From Nocardia yamanashiensis NBRC 100130 (lineage in GTDB: Bacteria > Actinomycetota > Actinomycetes > Mycobacteriales > Mycobacteriaceae), in contig NZ_BDCD01000002.1 in the NCBI RefSeq assembly GCF_001613325.1, forward strand, positions 558,001 to 622,000: a stretch of 64,000 nucleotides of DNA, read 5' to 3'. The translations under genes were made by a program, and so were the position numbers. The notes beneath the pieces are model-generated. The model was not told where the DNA came from. It ran no database searches and saw only the letters and a program-made list of their open reading frames with translations. Below are positions 15,678 through 25,591 of this stretch, in pieces (position 1 is the first letter of the stretch; the number at the start of each line of letters is the position of its first letter).

Positions 15678-16643
15678 GTGGAAAAGATCACCAGGCGAAC
15701 CCTGTTGGCGGCGAGCACGATCGCGGCGGGCGGGTTGTTGGGGGCGGGGGTCGCGGGGGCGGAACCGTCGGCGGCGGGCGGGGCGTTCGATGCGGAATTC
15801 CGGGCGGTGGCCAGGGCGGCGGGTGGGCGGTGGCACGCGTATGTGACGGAGCTGGGGTCGGGGGAGCGGACGGCCGTGGTCGACGAGGACGCGGATTTCG
15901 TGATCGAGGGTGCCAGCGTGCAGAAGCTGGCGGTGATGGCGGGGGTGATGGCCGAGGTCGATGCGGGGCGGTTACGGCTCACGGACACAACGACTCTCGA
16001 TGAGGCGAGCATCATGGAGGGGAGTGGGATCTATCTGAATCAGCCGGCGTTCGGGGATCAGGTGACCGTCGCCGGTCTGCTCACTTCCATGCTGCAGGTG
16101 TCGGACAATACGGCGGTGCGGCTGCTGGCGCGGTTCGTGCCGGGGGAGACCATCAACGGGAATCTGGCGAAGCTGGGGTTCGAGAAGACCCGGGTGGAGG
16201 TGATTCCGGGGGAGGAACGGTTCTATCTGGGCGTGACCACGCCCCGGGAGAACAACGACCTGCTGTACCGGCTGGCCTCGGGGACCCTGCTGTCGAAGGA
16301 TTCGACGCAGGCGATCCTGCGCGTCATGAGCTGGTCGGGCGTCGGCTACACCGATGGCGTCCGCCGCTACATGTCCTCGGGCGAACGGGCGCGTTTCGCC
16401 ACCAAATTCGGTGCGGCCGATGATCGCCGGCACGAGACCGGGGTGATGTTCGACGAGAACGGCGCACCGCTGCTGGCCTTCTCGTTCTTCGCCGATCGAG
16501 CGCCGGACGCGGGCAACTACGGCGGCACCAATCCGATCGTCGCCGCGCATGCGGCCCTGGGCCGCTTCATGATCGACACCTACAAGGGACTGTCGCCCTT
16601 GCGCCCCTACGTGAATCCGAAGGTGATCGCCGGGGGCCACTGA
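15678..16643 (+). CDS. Exported class A beta-lactamase-like serine hydrolase
   Basis: A 321-residue protein with a twin-arginine-like leader (TRRTLLAASTIAAGG) and an Ala-rich cleavage region near residue 28. The fold's motifs are present: SVQK (S80, K83) as SxxK and SDN at 142-144. The third motif appears as KFG (243-245) where true beta-lactamases have KTG or KSG. The region after residue 170 lacks a clear ExxLN omega-loop motif. It may therefore be a weak beta-lactamase or a different cell-envelope hydrolase. The GTG start follows a probable leaderless promoter. Confidence 0.8.
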   Translation: MEKITRRTLLAASTIAAGGLLGAGVAGAEPSAAGGAFDAEFRAVARAAGGRWHAYVTELGSGERTAVVDEDADFVIEGASVQKLAVMAGVMAEVDAGRLRLTDTTTLDEASIMEGSGIYLNQPAFGDQVTVAGLLTSMLQVSDNTAVRLLARFVPGETINGNLAKLGFEKTRVEVIPGEERFYLGVTTPRENNDLLYRLASGTLLSKDSTQAILRVMSWSGVGYTDGVRRYMSSGERARFATKFGAADDRRHETGVMFDENGAPLLAFSFFADRAPDAGNYGGTNPIVAAHAALGRFMIDTYKGLSPLRPYVNPKVIAGGH

Positions 16644-16645
16644 CC

Positions 16646-18514
16646 TCAGATGCCGCCGTGCGCGGCCAGCGCCCGGACGGCGGCATCGGCTTGCGCGTAG
16701 GCCGCAGCGGCCAGCCGTTCCAGCAGCGCCAGTTTCACCTCGGGCGCCTGCCCGGTGAGCAGATCGAACCGGTCCGGCGGCAGCACCGCCAGCCGCACGG
16801 CCGATTCCGCGTACACGTCATTGGCGAACCGCACCCCGGCCAGCATCGACATCTCACCGAACGACATACCCGCGCTCAACGTCACCAGGCGATGCCGCCG
16901 ATGCTCGCGATCGTCGAACGTGAACCGCACCCGCCCCGACAGGATCAGGAACAACCCGCAGCGCGGACTGTCGTGCGCCACGATGCGTTCCCCGCGCGCC
17001 ACCGTCCGCGTCTCGAATTCCTTGGCCAGCAGCAGCCGTTCGTCCTCCGGCATGGCCGCCAGCGCCGGATGCTCGGCCACCGCGTAGGCGGCGGGCGTGC
17101 GCTCGTCCTCGGGCGTGTGCTCGTCCAGAATGATCTGCTCGCACCATTCGGTGGCGGCATCGCGATCGATGAACACCCGCCCTTGCGGATCGGCGGGATC
17201 CAGACTCGACACCAGCCGCCCGAGCTTGGCGTCCGGATCGACCAGCGCCACCCGGGTGCCCGCCGCGGCGAGTTCGGATTGCAGATCGTCGAGCATCCGG
17301 ATGGCGATGGCGCTCACATCCCCGACCTCGCGCAGATCCAGCACCAGCGCCGCCAGTTCGCCCGGAGTGTGCTCCACCGCCCGCACCGTGGATTCCGCGC
17401 CCGCGAACAACAGGTCGCCGTGCAGTTCGAAAATGCGCGCCCGATCCCCGAACCGGCGCAGCACCGCCAGCTCCTCGGGCTCCCGCCGCAACCGCGACGG
17501 CGCTTCGGCCACCGAATACGCGGCGCGAATGGCGGTGCGCGCGGCCCGCGACACGTGCAGGAAGTGCAAGCCCAATCGGGTCGAAAGCTCCCGGCAAGCC
17601 TTCACCCCGCGCACGCTGCTGCCGTGCTCGTCCAATCGCGGCGAATACACCGCTATCCCGATCTGCCCGGGCAGCACCGCCAGAATTCCGCCGCCCACAC
17701 CGCTTTTCGCGGGCAGCCCGACCGTGGTCACCCAGTCGCCCGCCGCGTCGTACATGCCGCAGGTGGTCATCACCGAGAGCACCTGCTCGACCAGCGGCCC
17801 CGACAGCGCGCGTTCCCGGGTGAGCGGATTCACCCCGTTATTGGCCAAGGTCGCCGCCATCATGGCCAGATCACGGCAGGTGACGTCGATGGAACACTGC
17901 CGGAAATACCGGTCGACCGCTTCGTCCGGATCGATATCGATGATGCCCGCCCCGCGCAGCAGATACCCGATGGCCCGATTGCGATACCCGGTCCGCGCCT
18001 CGGAGGCGTACACCTCCTCGTTCAGGCGCAGTTCCCGCCCCGCGAATCGGCTGTAGCTGCGCCGGATTCGCGTGAACCGGTCCTCCGCGTCCCGCCCGGT
18101 GATCAGCGACGCGGCGGTGATCGCCCCGGCATTGATCATCGGATTGCGTGGCCGCTGCGTGCGCGGATCCAGGCTGATCTCGTTGAACGGCTCCCCGGAC
18201 GGCTCCACATCGATGCGTTCGGAGACCGCGTCCAGTCCCCGATCCGCCAGCGCCAGTGCGTAGGTGAACGGTTTCGAGATCGACTGAATCGTGAAGCAGG
18301 TGTCCAGATCTCCGCTCCCGTACACCCGCCCGTCCGCCGTCGCGAGGCAGACGCCGAACGAATCCGGTTGCACCGCCGCCAGTTCCGGGATGTAGTCGGC
18401 GAGCGCGCCCGAGGTGTCGGATCGGCACAATTCGTACACTTCGTCGATCAAGCGCGCCACAACGCCGCTGGTAGCAAGCCCGGAGCCGTCGAAGATCGGT
18501 GCGGAAGGTGCCAC
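16646..18514 (-). CDS. glsA: Glutaminase A fused to STAS and cyclic-nucleotide-binding domains
   Basis: A 622-residue protein. Residues about 12-315 are a serine-dependent glutaminase (S78-x-x-K81 in [28 protein letters not shown]), converting glutamine to glutamate and ammonia. Residues about 355-460 look like a STAS domain ([24 protein letters not shown]). Residues about 483-585 look like a cNMP-binding domain, with phosphate-cassette-like FGEMSML (552-558). The arrangement suggests allosteric control of the glutaminase by a nucleotide ligand. The GTG at 18514 is chosen from the family-like N-terminus; upstream starts up to 18652 are open and no strong ribosome site is seen. Confidence 0.88.
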   Translation of the reverse strand: MAPSAPIFDGSGLATSGVVARLIDEVYELCRSDTSGALADYIPELAAVQPDSFGVCLATADGRVYGSGDLDTCFTIQSISKPFTYALALADRGLDAVSERIDVEPSGEPFNEISLDPRTQRPRNPMINAGAITAASLITGRDAEDRFTRIRRSYSRFAGRELRLNEEVYASEARTGYRNRAIGYLLRGAGIIDIDPDEAVDRYFRQCSIDVTCRDLAMMAATLANNGVNPLTRERALSGPLVEQVLSVMTTCGMYDAAGDWVTTVGLPAKSGVGGGILAVLPGQIGIAVYSPRLDEHGSSVRGVKACRELSTRLGLHFLHVSRAARTAIRAAYSVAEAPSRLRREPEELAVLRRFGDRARIFELHGDLLFAGAESTVRAVEHTPGELAALVLDLREVGDVSAIAIRMLDDLQSELAAAGTRVALVDPDAKLGRLVSSLDPADPQGRVFIDRDAATEWCEQIILDEHTPEDERTPAAYAVAEHPALAAMPEDERLLLAKEFETRTVARGERIVAHDSPRCGLFLILSGRVRFTFDDREHRRHRLVTLSAGMSFGEMSMLAGVRFANDVYAESAVRLAVLPPDRFDLLTGQAPEVKLALLERLAAAAYAQADAAVRALAAHGGI

Positions 18515-18657
18515 CGCGCCACTGTATCCGGGTAGAGTGTGCCAAGCCTCACATTCCTTGCGGATGTCGCAGGTGGGTTTCGTTCCTGGCGTCGGGGGTC
18601 GGGCGGGGCTCCGTAGACTGTTGCAAACACAGGAGACATCCGGAGGGAGCAATAGCC

Positions 18658-20631
18658 GTGGGAGTGCTTTCCCGGGTCGACACGCCCGAGGACTTGCGCC
18701 GGCTGTCGGTACCGGAGCTGCGCGAGCTGGCGGAGGAGATTCGCGAGTTCCTGGTGCGCAAAGTCGCGGCGACGGGCGGGCATCTGGGGCCGAACCTGGG
18801 TGTCGTCGAGCTCACCATCGCGCTGCATCGCGTATTCGACTCGCCTGCCGACCCGATCATCTTCGATACCGGTCACCAGTCGTATGTCCACAAGATCCTG
18901 ACCGGCCGCAAGGACGGCTTCGACACCCTGCGCAAGCAGGGCGGGCTGTCCGGGTATCCGTGCCGCGCCGAGAGCGCGCACGACTGGGTCGAGTCCTCGC
19001 ACGCGTCGGCCTCGCTGTCCTATGCCGACGGGCTGGCCAAGGCGTTCGATCTGACCCGGCAGAAGCGGTCGGTGGTGGCGGTCGTCGGTGACGGCGCGCT
19101 GACCGGCGGCATGTGCTGGGAGGCGTTGAACAATATCGCCGCCGGGCAGGATCGCTCGGTGGTCATCGTGGTCAACGACAACGGGCGGTCCTATGCGCCC
19201 ACCATCGGCGGTTTGGCCGATCGGCTGGCCGGACTGCGCATGCAGCCCGCCTACGAGCACGCCCTCGACGCCACCAAGCGGATCGTGCAGAGCATTCCGC
19301 GGGTCGGGGATTCGGCGTATTCGATGCTGCACGCCATCAAGACCGGGATAAAGGATGCCGTCGCGCCGCAGGAGCTGTTCGGCGATATCGGGCTGAAGTA
19401 CGTGGGCCCGGTGGACGGGCACGACACGATCGCCCTCGAAGGTGCGCTGCGGCGCGCCAAGGACTTCGGCGGTCCGGTGGTGGTGCACGTGGTCACCCAG
19501 AAGGGGCGCGGGTACAAGCTCGCCGAGGAGCACGAAGCCGATCAGATGCACGCGGTCGGCAAGATGGATCCGGAAACCGGTGAGCCGGTGAGCAGTTCGG
19601 CCGGGCCGAGCTGGACTTCGGTGTTCTCCAAGGAATTGATCGCGCAGGCCGAGCAGCGGGACGACATCGTGGCGATCACCGCCGCCATGCCGGGGCCGAC
19701 CGGTCTGTCGTCGTTCGGGGATCGCTTCCCCGAGCGCATGTTCGACGTCGGTATCGCCGAACAGCACGCCATCACCTCCGCGGCCGGTATGGCGCTGGGC
19801 GGCTTGCATCCGGTCGTGGCCATCTACTCGACGTTCCTGAACCGCGCCTTCGACCAGCTGCTCATGGACGTGGCGCTGCTGAAGCTCCCGGTCACGCTGG
19901 TGCTGGACCGTGCGGGCATCACCGGCGACGACGGCGCTTCGCATAACGGCATGTGGGATCTGTCGGTGCTCGGTATCATCCCGGGCATCCGGGTCGCCGC
20001 CCCGCGCGATGCTGCCACCCTGCGCGAGGAGCTCGGCGAGGCGCTGCACATCAGCGACGGGCCAACCGCCATCCGCTTCCCCAAGGGCGCTGTGGCCGAG
20101 GAGATCTCGGCCGTCGAACGCTGCGACGGCGTCGACGTGCTGCGCCTGCCCGATGCGCAGGCCGGGTCCGCCCAGTCCGCGCACGGCGACGTCCTGCTCG
20201 TCGCGGTCGGCGCGTTCGCCGACCTGGCGCTGAAGGTCGCGGATCTGCTGTCCGCCGAAGGTGTTTCGGTCACCGTCATCGACCCGCGCTGGGTGCTGCC
20301 GGTCTCCGACACCGTGGTGAAGCTGGCCGAGAACTACCGCCTGGTGGTCACCCTGGAGGACAGCGGCCTGCACGGCGGCATCGGCAGCACGGTCTCGGCG
20401 CGCATGCGCGAATCCGGCGTGGACGTCCCCACCCGCGATATCGGTGTCCCGCAGCGCTTCCTGGACCACGCCTCGATCACTCAGGTCCGCCAGGAACTCG
20501 GCCTCACCCCCGGCGATATCGCCCGCCGCGTACACGGCTGGCTCGGCGACAGCGCCGAGGCGGACAAGGCGATGGCGGAAGCGGAGGCGGCACCCGTCGC
20601 GGATTCGGCGGAGCGCGCGCTCGCGGAGTAG
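18658..20631 (+). CDS. dxs: 1-deoxy-D-xylulose-5-phosphate synthase
   Basis: A 657-residue transketolase-fold enzyme that condenses pyruvate and glyceraldehyde 3-phosphate, the first step of the MEP isoprenoid pathway. Visible are the active His in [14 protein letters not shown], the thiamine-binding [16 protein letters not shown], and [13 protein letters not shown] with the catalytic Glu. The GTG start has GGAGGGAG 8 bases upstream; frames open further upstream but without family sequence. It corresponds to Rv2682c by position and is followed by a strong terminator. Confidence 0.97.
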   Translation: MGVLSRVDTPEDLRRLSVPELRELAEEIREFLVRKVAATGGHLGPNLGVVELTIALHRVFDSPADPIIFDTGHQSYVHKILTGRKDGFDTLRKQGGLSGYPCRAESAHDWVESSHASASLSYADGLAKAFDLTRQKRSVVAVVGDGALTGGMCWEALNNIAAGQDRSVVIVVNDNGRSYAPTIGGLADRLAGLRMQPAYEHALDATKRIVQSIPRVGDSAYSMLHAIKTGIKDAVAPQELFGDIGLKYVGPVDGHDTIALEGALRRAKDFGGPVVVHVVTQKGRGYKLAEEHEADQMHAVGKMDPETGEPVSSSAGPSWTSVFSKELIAQAEQRDDIVAITAAMPGPTGLSSFGDRFPERMFDVGIAEQHAITSAAGMALGGLHPVVAIYSTFLNRAFDQLLMDVALLKLPVTLVLDRAGITGDDGASHNGMWDLSVLGIIPGIRVAAPRDAATLREELGEALHISDGPTAIRFPKGAVAEEISAVERCDGVDVLRLPDAQAGSAQSAHGDVLLVAVGAFADLALKVADLLSAEGVSVTVIDPRWVLPVSDTVVKLAENYRLVVTLEDSGLHGGIGSTVSARMRESGVDVPTRDIGVPQRFLDHASITQVRQELGLTPGDIARRVHGWLGDSAEADKAMAEAEAAPVADSAERALAE

Positions 20632-20775
20632 CTCGAGCTCTGGAGTTCAGCCCGAGAGCGAACGGGCTCCAGGGCCGGCGGGCTTTGGAGTCAGCGGGCC
20701 CCGGGGTCGGCGGGCTCCAAGGGCCGACGGACCGGCGAGCGGGCGGGCATGCCGGTGATCAGGTTTCGCGATATG

Positions 20776-20806
20776 CGGGCGGCACCCTCGGGTGCCGCCC
20801 GTTTTT
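20776..20806 (+). terminator. Rho-independent terminator after dxs
   Basis: An 11-bp perfect stem CGGGCGGCACC/GGTGCCGCCCG with loop CTCG, followed by five T. The 140 bp before it hold only degenerate GGCGGGCT-type repeats. Confidence 0.85.
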
Positions 20807-20837
20807 CATATGCCGCACGGGGGTTCTCGCGTAGATT

Positions 20838-20853
20838 CTGTAACCGGTTACAG
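20838..20853. promoter_or_regulatory. 16-bp palindromic operator upstream of enoyl-CoA hydratase gene
   Basis: CTGTAACCGGTTACAG is a perfect palindrome ending 20 bp before the ATG. It is typical in form of TetR-family sites in fatty-acid genes; no regulator gene is adjacent, so the regulator acts from elsewhere. Confidence 0.6.
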
Positions 20854-20873
20854 TTTTCCGGTCAGGAGTCCGC

Positions 20874-21677
20874 ATGACATTCGTCCTCGTCGACAAGCCG
20901 CGCCCGGGCATCGCCCTGGTCACCCTCAATCGCCCGGATCGCATGAACGCCATGGCATTCGACGTGATGATCCCGCTGCGCGAAACCCTGGAAGCGGTCG
21001 CGGCGGACAACGAGGTGCGCGCGGTGGTGCTGACGGGCGCGGGCCACGGCTTCTGCTCCGGGGCGGACCTGCAGCACGCCGGCAAGGTCCCCGGGGTGGA
21101 GGGCTTGACGAAAACCACGGTGGCCCGCCGCTCCATGGACCTGCTCAACAACGTCATGCTCACCCTGCGCCGCATGCACCAGCCGGTCATCTCCGCCATC
21201 AACGGCGCGGCCATCGGCGGCGGCTTCTGCCTGGCCATGGGCACCGACATCCGCATCGCCGCCGAGGACGCCTACTTCCGCGCCGCCGGCATCAACAACG
21301 GCCTCACCTCCGCCGAACTCGGCATCAGCTACACCCTGCCGCGCGCCATCGGCTCCACCCGCGCCTTCGAGATCATGCTCACCGGCCGCGACGTCGATTC
21401 CACCGAAGCCGAACGCATCGGCATCGTCTCCCGCGTGGTCCCCGGCGACAAACTCCTGGAAACCGCCTACGACACCGCCGACCAGATCCTGCGCTGGAGC
21501 CGCGTCGGCGCCGAACTCACCAAACGCATGCTCTGGTCCGGCCTGGAAGCTGGCAGCTTCGAATCCCACATGCAGCACGAGGGCATGGCCCAGCTCTACG
21601 TCCGCCTCACCACCGACAACTTCGACGAAGCCATCCGCGCCCGCAAGGACCGCCGCCCACCCCACTTCGAACACTGA
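20874..21677 (+). CDS. Enoyl-CoA hydratase/isomerase (crotonase family)
   Basis: A 267-residue crotonase. The oxyanion-hole segments are GFCSGADL (about 59-66) and NGAAIGGGFCLAMG (about 110-123); SAELGISY carries a Glu in the second catalytic position. It would hydrate 2-enoyl-CoA in beta-oxidation or a related pathway, and resembles mycobacterial EchA12-type proteins. ATG with AGGAG upstream. It sits between dxs and the HRDC ribonuclease, an insertion relative to M. tuberculosis. Confidence 0.9.
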   Translation: MTFVLVDKPRPGIALVTLNRPDRMNAMAFDVMIPLRETLEAVAADNEVRAVVLTGAGHGFCSGADLQHAGKVPGVEGLTKTTVARRSMDLLNNVMLTLRRMHQPVISAINGAAIGGGFCLAMGTDIRIAAEDAYFRAAGINNGLTSAELGISYTLPRAIGSTRAFEIMLTGRDVDSTEAERIGIVSRVVPGDKLLETAYDTADQILRWSRVGAELTKRMLWSGLEAGSFESHMQHEGMAQLYVRLTTDNFDEAIRARKDRRPPHFEH

Positions 21678-21751
21678 AAAACGGTTTGCCGCCGGGACCG
21701 GTCACCAGGCAGATTGACACCTTTACGGCCGGGCCCGGGGCGGGGGAGAAC

Positions 21752-22408
21752 ATGCAACTGACGGTTTCGGAACAGGATGCCGCACAACGAGTTCCGCTCT
21801 TCGGTCCGATCGGTTACGCGGCCGCGGTCGCCATCGCCTTCGGCGCGGAACTGATCGCCTACTTCGATGGGCCGATGCTGCTGTATCTCTCGCTCGCCCT
21901 ACCGCTTTTCGCGGCGGCGTTCGCGGGGCGGCCCCGGCAATTGTCGATCGGCGCGCTGAGCGGCCTGGCGGCCTTCCCTTTCGGCTGCCTCTGGTCGGTG
22001 CCCTCTCTCGCCTGGCTGGTGCTGGTGCCGGCGATCGCCGTCGTCCGTCCGGACCTCGGTCGGCGGCGCGGCCTCTCGCCGCCGCGCCCGGACTCGGACC
22101 GCCCGGCCGGATTCATCTCCTGGGAGGCCGCCACCGTCGGCATTCCGGGCGGCTGGCTGCTGTCGACCATGGCACTGGCCACACCGGAGTCCTACCTGCC
22201 CGGAACCGGCGTCACCGTCTGCGTCGCCGCCGTGCTGCTCATCGTGCCGGCGCTGTTCGCCGTACCCGCCCGTTTCGTGCGCCGGCCCTTGCCGGCAGCC
22301 CTGCTCGGCTGGGCGCGCGGTACCGCCGCGGCCGTACTCGCCGGGATCGCACTGACCCCGCTGGCCTGGCAGATTTTCGACGGTTTCGCGCCGCCGGCCC
22401 CGAGCTGA
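21752..22408 (+). CDS. Hypothetical integral membrane protein
   Basis: A 218-residue protein with about six hydrophobic segments (near residues 15-37, 40-56, 62-95, 120-145, 150-172 and 182-205). No family was recognised and no catalytic motif seen. ATG with GGGGGAG upstream. It lies 74 bp after the enoyl-CoA hydratase gene on the same strand and may share its transcript. Confidence 0.7.
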   Translation: MQLTVSEQDAAQRVPLFGPIGYAAAVAIAFGAELIAYFDGPMLLYLSLALPLFAAAFAGRPRQLSIGALSGLAAFPFGCLWSVPSLAWLVLVPAIAVVRPDLGRRRGLSPPRPDSDRPAGFISWEAATVGIPGGWLLSTMALATPESYLPGTGVTVCVAAVLLIVPALFAVPARFVRRPLPAALLGWARGTAAAVLAGIALTPLAWQIFDGFAPPAPS

Positions 22409-22434
22409 AAACCTCCCGCCGATCCGGTGCCGGA

Positions 22435-23217
22435 TCAGTGCGCGGGTTCGATGTGCTTGCGCCGGACCAGCAGAACGATCGCCAGGACGGGATACAGCAG
22501 GATCGGCAGCAGGGTGCCCGGGTAGAAGGTCTGGTCGGCCAGGACGGCGGTGCCGCTGAGGAGGGTGAAGTCGAAGAGGCCGTGGGTGATGGAGTTGAGG
22601 ACGTTGCCGCGGCTGACCCGGCGGATCAGGTAGAAGAAATAGCCGGCCAGACTGACCATGATCGCCTGGAGCAGCGCGGACGCGCCGTGCGTGAGGGCGT
22701 TGGTCAGGTGCACCGCGCCGAAGACCAGGCTGGACCACAGCGCGACGCGGCCTTCGGTGAGGCCGTGCGCGCGCAGGGTGACGACGCCGATGCCGCGGAA
22801 CATGCCCTCCTCGCCCCAGCCGACGAACTGGGTGGCGATGAGCAGGACCAGAACGTACAGCCAGCCCTTCTCAGCGAGGGCGCTGTAGCCGATACCGCCG
22901 GCGATGGCCACGGCGAACACGATCGGCACCACGCGCACCCACGATTGGGTGGGGCGGTCGTCGTGCAATACCGGCCGCAACCAGCCCAGATAGGCGATGA
23001 CGCCGTAGGTGAAGGCCAGGGCCGCGCCGAGCGGGATGATCATGCCGTAGCAGACCGCCCGCGTGGACAGGAAGTCGTCCTCGCCGCTGAGATGCTTCAT
23101 CAGAATCCCGCCGCCCTGGATGATCGCGAGGTAGGCGAGGACGATCACGGCGAACATGGGGTAGGAAAGCCGCCGGCCCGGGGTGGTAGCCGGCGCGTGG
23201 ACCTGCGACGCGCTCAT
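22435..23217 (-). CDS. CPBP-family intramembrane glutamic endopeptidase
   Basis: A 260-residue polytopic membrane protein with the CPBP (CAAX protease and bacteriocin-processing) motifs: EEGMFRG, then FGAVHLTN and HGLFDF, which supply the metal-binding or catalytic Glu and His residues. Members cleave or process peptides within the membrane, or give self-immunity to bacteriocins; here the substrate is unknown. The ATG at 23217 begins MSASQVHAP; no good ribosome site is visible, so the start is uncertain. Confidence 0.85.
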   Translation of the reverse strand: MSASQVHAPATTPGRRLSYPMFAVIVLAYLAIIQGGGILMKHLSGEDDFLSTRAVCYGMIIPLGAALAFTYGVIAYLGWLRPVLHDDRPTQSWVRVVPIVFAVAIAGGIGYSALAEKGWLYVLVLLIATQFVGWGEEGMFRGIGVVTLRAHGLTEGRVALWSSLVFGAVHLTNALTHGASALLQAIMVSLAGYFFYLIRRVSRGNVLNSITHGLFDFTLLSGTAVLADQTFYPGTLLPILLYPVLAIVLLVRRKHIEPAH

Positions 23218-23430
23218 GATCAGAACATAGAGGAGCCGAACTGGGCGGTTGGTGATTTCGCGCGCAACACACGGTCGCCGTCGGCCTCGTCCGTGCCGCA
23301 GGGCCTTTCGCCCGGCCGTCGGCAAACGGTCCAGTGACGCGGCGCATTTCGCGATGTCCGACCGCGCGGGTTCCGGCGGGTGCGCGAATCCCCCGGGTCC
23401 GAGCCGAGGTCGGACGTGGGGCGCGAATGG

Positions 23431-24681
23431 TCAGACTTTGGGCGACGAATAGAGGGCGGTGGCCAACCGGGGGACCGCGAGTTCACGCTGCCACGGGCGA
23501 GCGCCCCCGGCGGCGAGATAGTCGTCGATGAGCCGCGGGGCATCGCCGTTGGTGGCGGTCAGCGGGAGCCCGTCCCAGCACATGCGCCGCAGCAGATCCG
23601 GGGTGAGCAGGTTCTCGACCGGAATCGACACCTCGTTGGACAGCTCGGTCATGGCGGCCCGGGCGCTCGCGAGGCGGGCCGCGGCAGCCGGATCGCGGCG
23701 TTCCCAGCGATTCACCGGGGGCGGCCCGTCGAAGGGCTGGGTGAGCGGAGGCAGCTCGTTGTCCGGAAGCGCGCGGGCGCGCTCCACCGCGCCGAGCCAT
23801 TCGCGCGAGTAGCGGCGCTGGCGCGGCCCGCCGAAGATGGGCAGCGCACGCAATTGGGCGATGGTCTTGGGCTCGCCGGTGGCGGCGGACACGATCGCCG
23901 AGTCGGGGAGGATGCGGGCGGGCGCCACATCCCGCAGCCGGGCCAGGCGGTCGCGCGTGGTCCACAGTTCACGCACGATGGCGAGCTGCCGCGTGCGGCG
24001 CAGGGTGTGAATCCCGGAGGTGCGGCGCCAGCGATCGGCTTTCGGCGCGGACGGTTCGGCCAGCCGCACATGCTCGAATTCCTGGGCGGCCCAATCGGTT
24101 TTGCCCTGGTGTTCGAGTTCGACGGCGACCGCGTCGCGCAGTTCGAGGAGCAGCTCCACATCGAGGGCCGCGTAGTTCAGCCATTCGTCGGGCAGCGGGC
24201 GGGTGGACCAGTCGGCGGCCCCGTGCCCCTTGCGCAGTTCGCGCCCGAGCAATCGTTCCACCATGGCGGCCAGACCGACCCGCTCGTATCCGGCCAGCCG
24301 CCCGCCCAGTTCGGTGTCGAACAGCCGCGCCGGGTACAGCCCCAGTTCGGCCAGCCCGGGCAGATCCTGATCGGCGGAGTGCAGCACCCATTCGAGGCCG
24401 TTGATGGCGTCCGCGAGCGGCGTCAGCGCTTCGTCCACCGGCACCGGATCGATGAGGAAGCTGCCCGCGCCCGCGCGCCGCAACTGGATCAGATAGGCGC
24501 GATTGGAGTAGCGGAACCCGGAAGCGCGTTCGGCGTCGACCGCCAGCGGACCCGTGCCGGCGGCCAAGCGGCGCGCGGCGTCGGCGATTTCGGCGGGGGT
24601 GTCCAATACCGGCGGCACACCGTCCACTGGCGCGAGCAAGGGGACCGCGACGGTGGCTTCGGGTTCTTCTGGTACGGACAT
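23431..24681 (-). CDS. Ribonuclease D-like 3'-5' exonuclease with HRDC domain
   Basis: A 416-residue protein corresponding to Rv2681. The DEDD exonuclease domain spans about residues 25-190, with the first acidic pair in AVDAERASGFRYSNRAYLIQ, and further acidic residues in HSADQDLPGL and NYAALDVELLLEL. An HRDC domain follows at about 210-290. It probably trims RNA 3' ends. The ATG at 24681 starts MSVPEEPEA; a longer form is open upstream but lacks family-like sequence. It is convergent with dxs in the original layout and lies downstream of DUF3000. Confidence 0.9.
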   Translation of the reverse strand: MSVPEEPEATVAVPLLAPVDGVPPVLDTPAEIADAARRLAAGTGPLAVDAERASGFRYSNRAYLIQLRRAGAGSFLIDPVPVDEALTPLADAINGLEWVLHSADQDLPGLAELGLYPARLFDTELGGRLAGYERVGLAAMVERLLGRELRKGHGAADWSTRPLPDEWLNYAALDVELLLELRDAVAVELEHQGKTDWAAQEFEHVRLAEPSAPKADRWRRTSGIHTLRRTRQLAIVRELWTTRDRLARLRDVAPARILPDSAIVSAATGEPKTIAQLRALPIFGGPRQRRYSREWLGAVERARALPDNELPPLTQPFDGPPPVNRWERRDPAAAARLASARAAMTELSNEVSIPVENLLTPDLLRRMCWDGLPLTATNGDAPRLIDDYLAAGGARPWQRELAVPRLATALYSSPKV

Positions 24682-24887
24682 GGTCTTGAACTTTACGGGT
24701 AGGGCGGGAATGGGCCCGCGTCCCGTCGATAATCGGCTGACCGGCACGCGGCTGTGCGCTGTTCGGAATCGTACGTGCCCGCCGCCGGTTTCGTTGCGGT
24801 ACAGAAGTTCTCATCCGCGTCCGGACGCCCTGTCGCGGAGGGGAAAATCACACTGACCACCACGAACGGCGGGAGCGGCGGCGGGAC

Positions 24888-25517
24888 CTAGTCGTCGTCC
24901 GCGCCGCCGCGCCGCACGTCCAGCCGGGTGACGCCGGCGGGCGGCAGGCCCGAGGCGTAGGCGAGGACTTCGGCGAAGGCTTCGACGTGCGGGCGCATCT
25001 CGGTGTCGCCGACCGTCCAGGACGCGCGCAGTTCCAGCTGATGCGCGCGCGGCGGCCCGGCGATATCGCCGTAGCGCACCGAGCTGGTGGAGGTCACGGT
25101 CCCGCCGAGCGCGGTGTACCCGGTGCGCGATTCGAGCGCGTCCACCAGCCAGCTCCACGCCACTTCGGGCAGCAGCGGGTCGGCGGCGAGCGCGGAATCG
25201 ATGTCGGCCTGGATGTAGGCGACCAGCCGGAACACCCCGTGCCAGGCCTCTTGCCCGTTCGGGTCGTGTAGCAGGATGAGCCGCCCGAACGCGTCCCCGT
25301 CGGAGTCGACGGGCACCACATTGGTGTCGGGTCGCGTGACTTCCGCACCTAACGCGTAGGAGTAAGGAGCCAGGCGCTGGGGCGGGCGGATCGGAGCGAG
25401 CTCGATCCGAGGGTGAACGGTTGCGGTTCCCATCGCATCGACCGCGGCGCGAAACCTTGGGGGTTCTTCGGGTTCCGGGGTCGGTGCGGCGCCGTCGCGG
25501 AAGTCGAGCGGTGTCAC
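24888..25517 (-). CDS. DUF3000 protein (Rv2680-like)
   Basis: A 209-residue protein matching the actinobacterial DUF3000 family in length and content: [50 protein letters not shown] and the C-terminal [16 protein letters not shown]. Cytosolic; function unknown. The GTG at 25517 gives an N-terminus and length like Rv2680 (210 residues). It lies on the same strand as the HRDC ribonuclease, 206 bp upstream, and is divergent from hemE, as in mycobacteria. Confidence 0.88.
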   Translation of the reverse strand: MTPLDFRDGAAPTPEPEEPPRFRAAVDAMGTATVHPRIELAPIRPPQRLAPYSYALGAEVTRPDTNVVPVDSDGDAFGRLILLHDPNGQEAWHGVFRLVAYIQADIDSALAADPLLPEVAWSWLVDALESRTGYTALGGTVTSTSSVRYGDIAGPPRAHQLELRASWTVGDTEMRPHVEAFAEVLAYASGLPPAGVTRLDVRRGGADDD

Positions 25518-25591
25518 GGAAGGCAACGGTAGACCGCCGGGGGCCGGAGTCGTGCGAGGCGCGCCGTCATGCCCCTTTACGATGGCTCGTG

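Noticed and set aside
16658..18535. A 625-codon ORF antisense to the glutaminase gene
   Set aside because: Rich in Arg, His and Gln with no domain; typical shadow of a GC-rich gene on the other strand.
18499..18657. Extended N-terminus of dxs
   Set aside because: The extension overlaps the divergent glutaminase start and lacks family sequence; the GTG at 18658 has a strong ribosome site.
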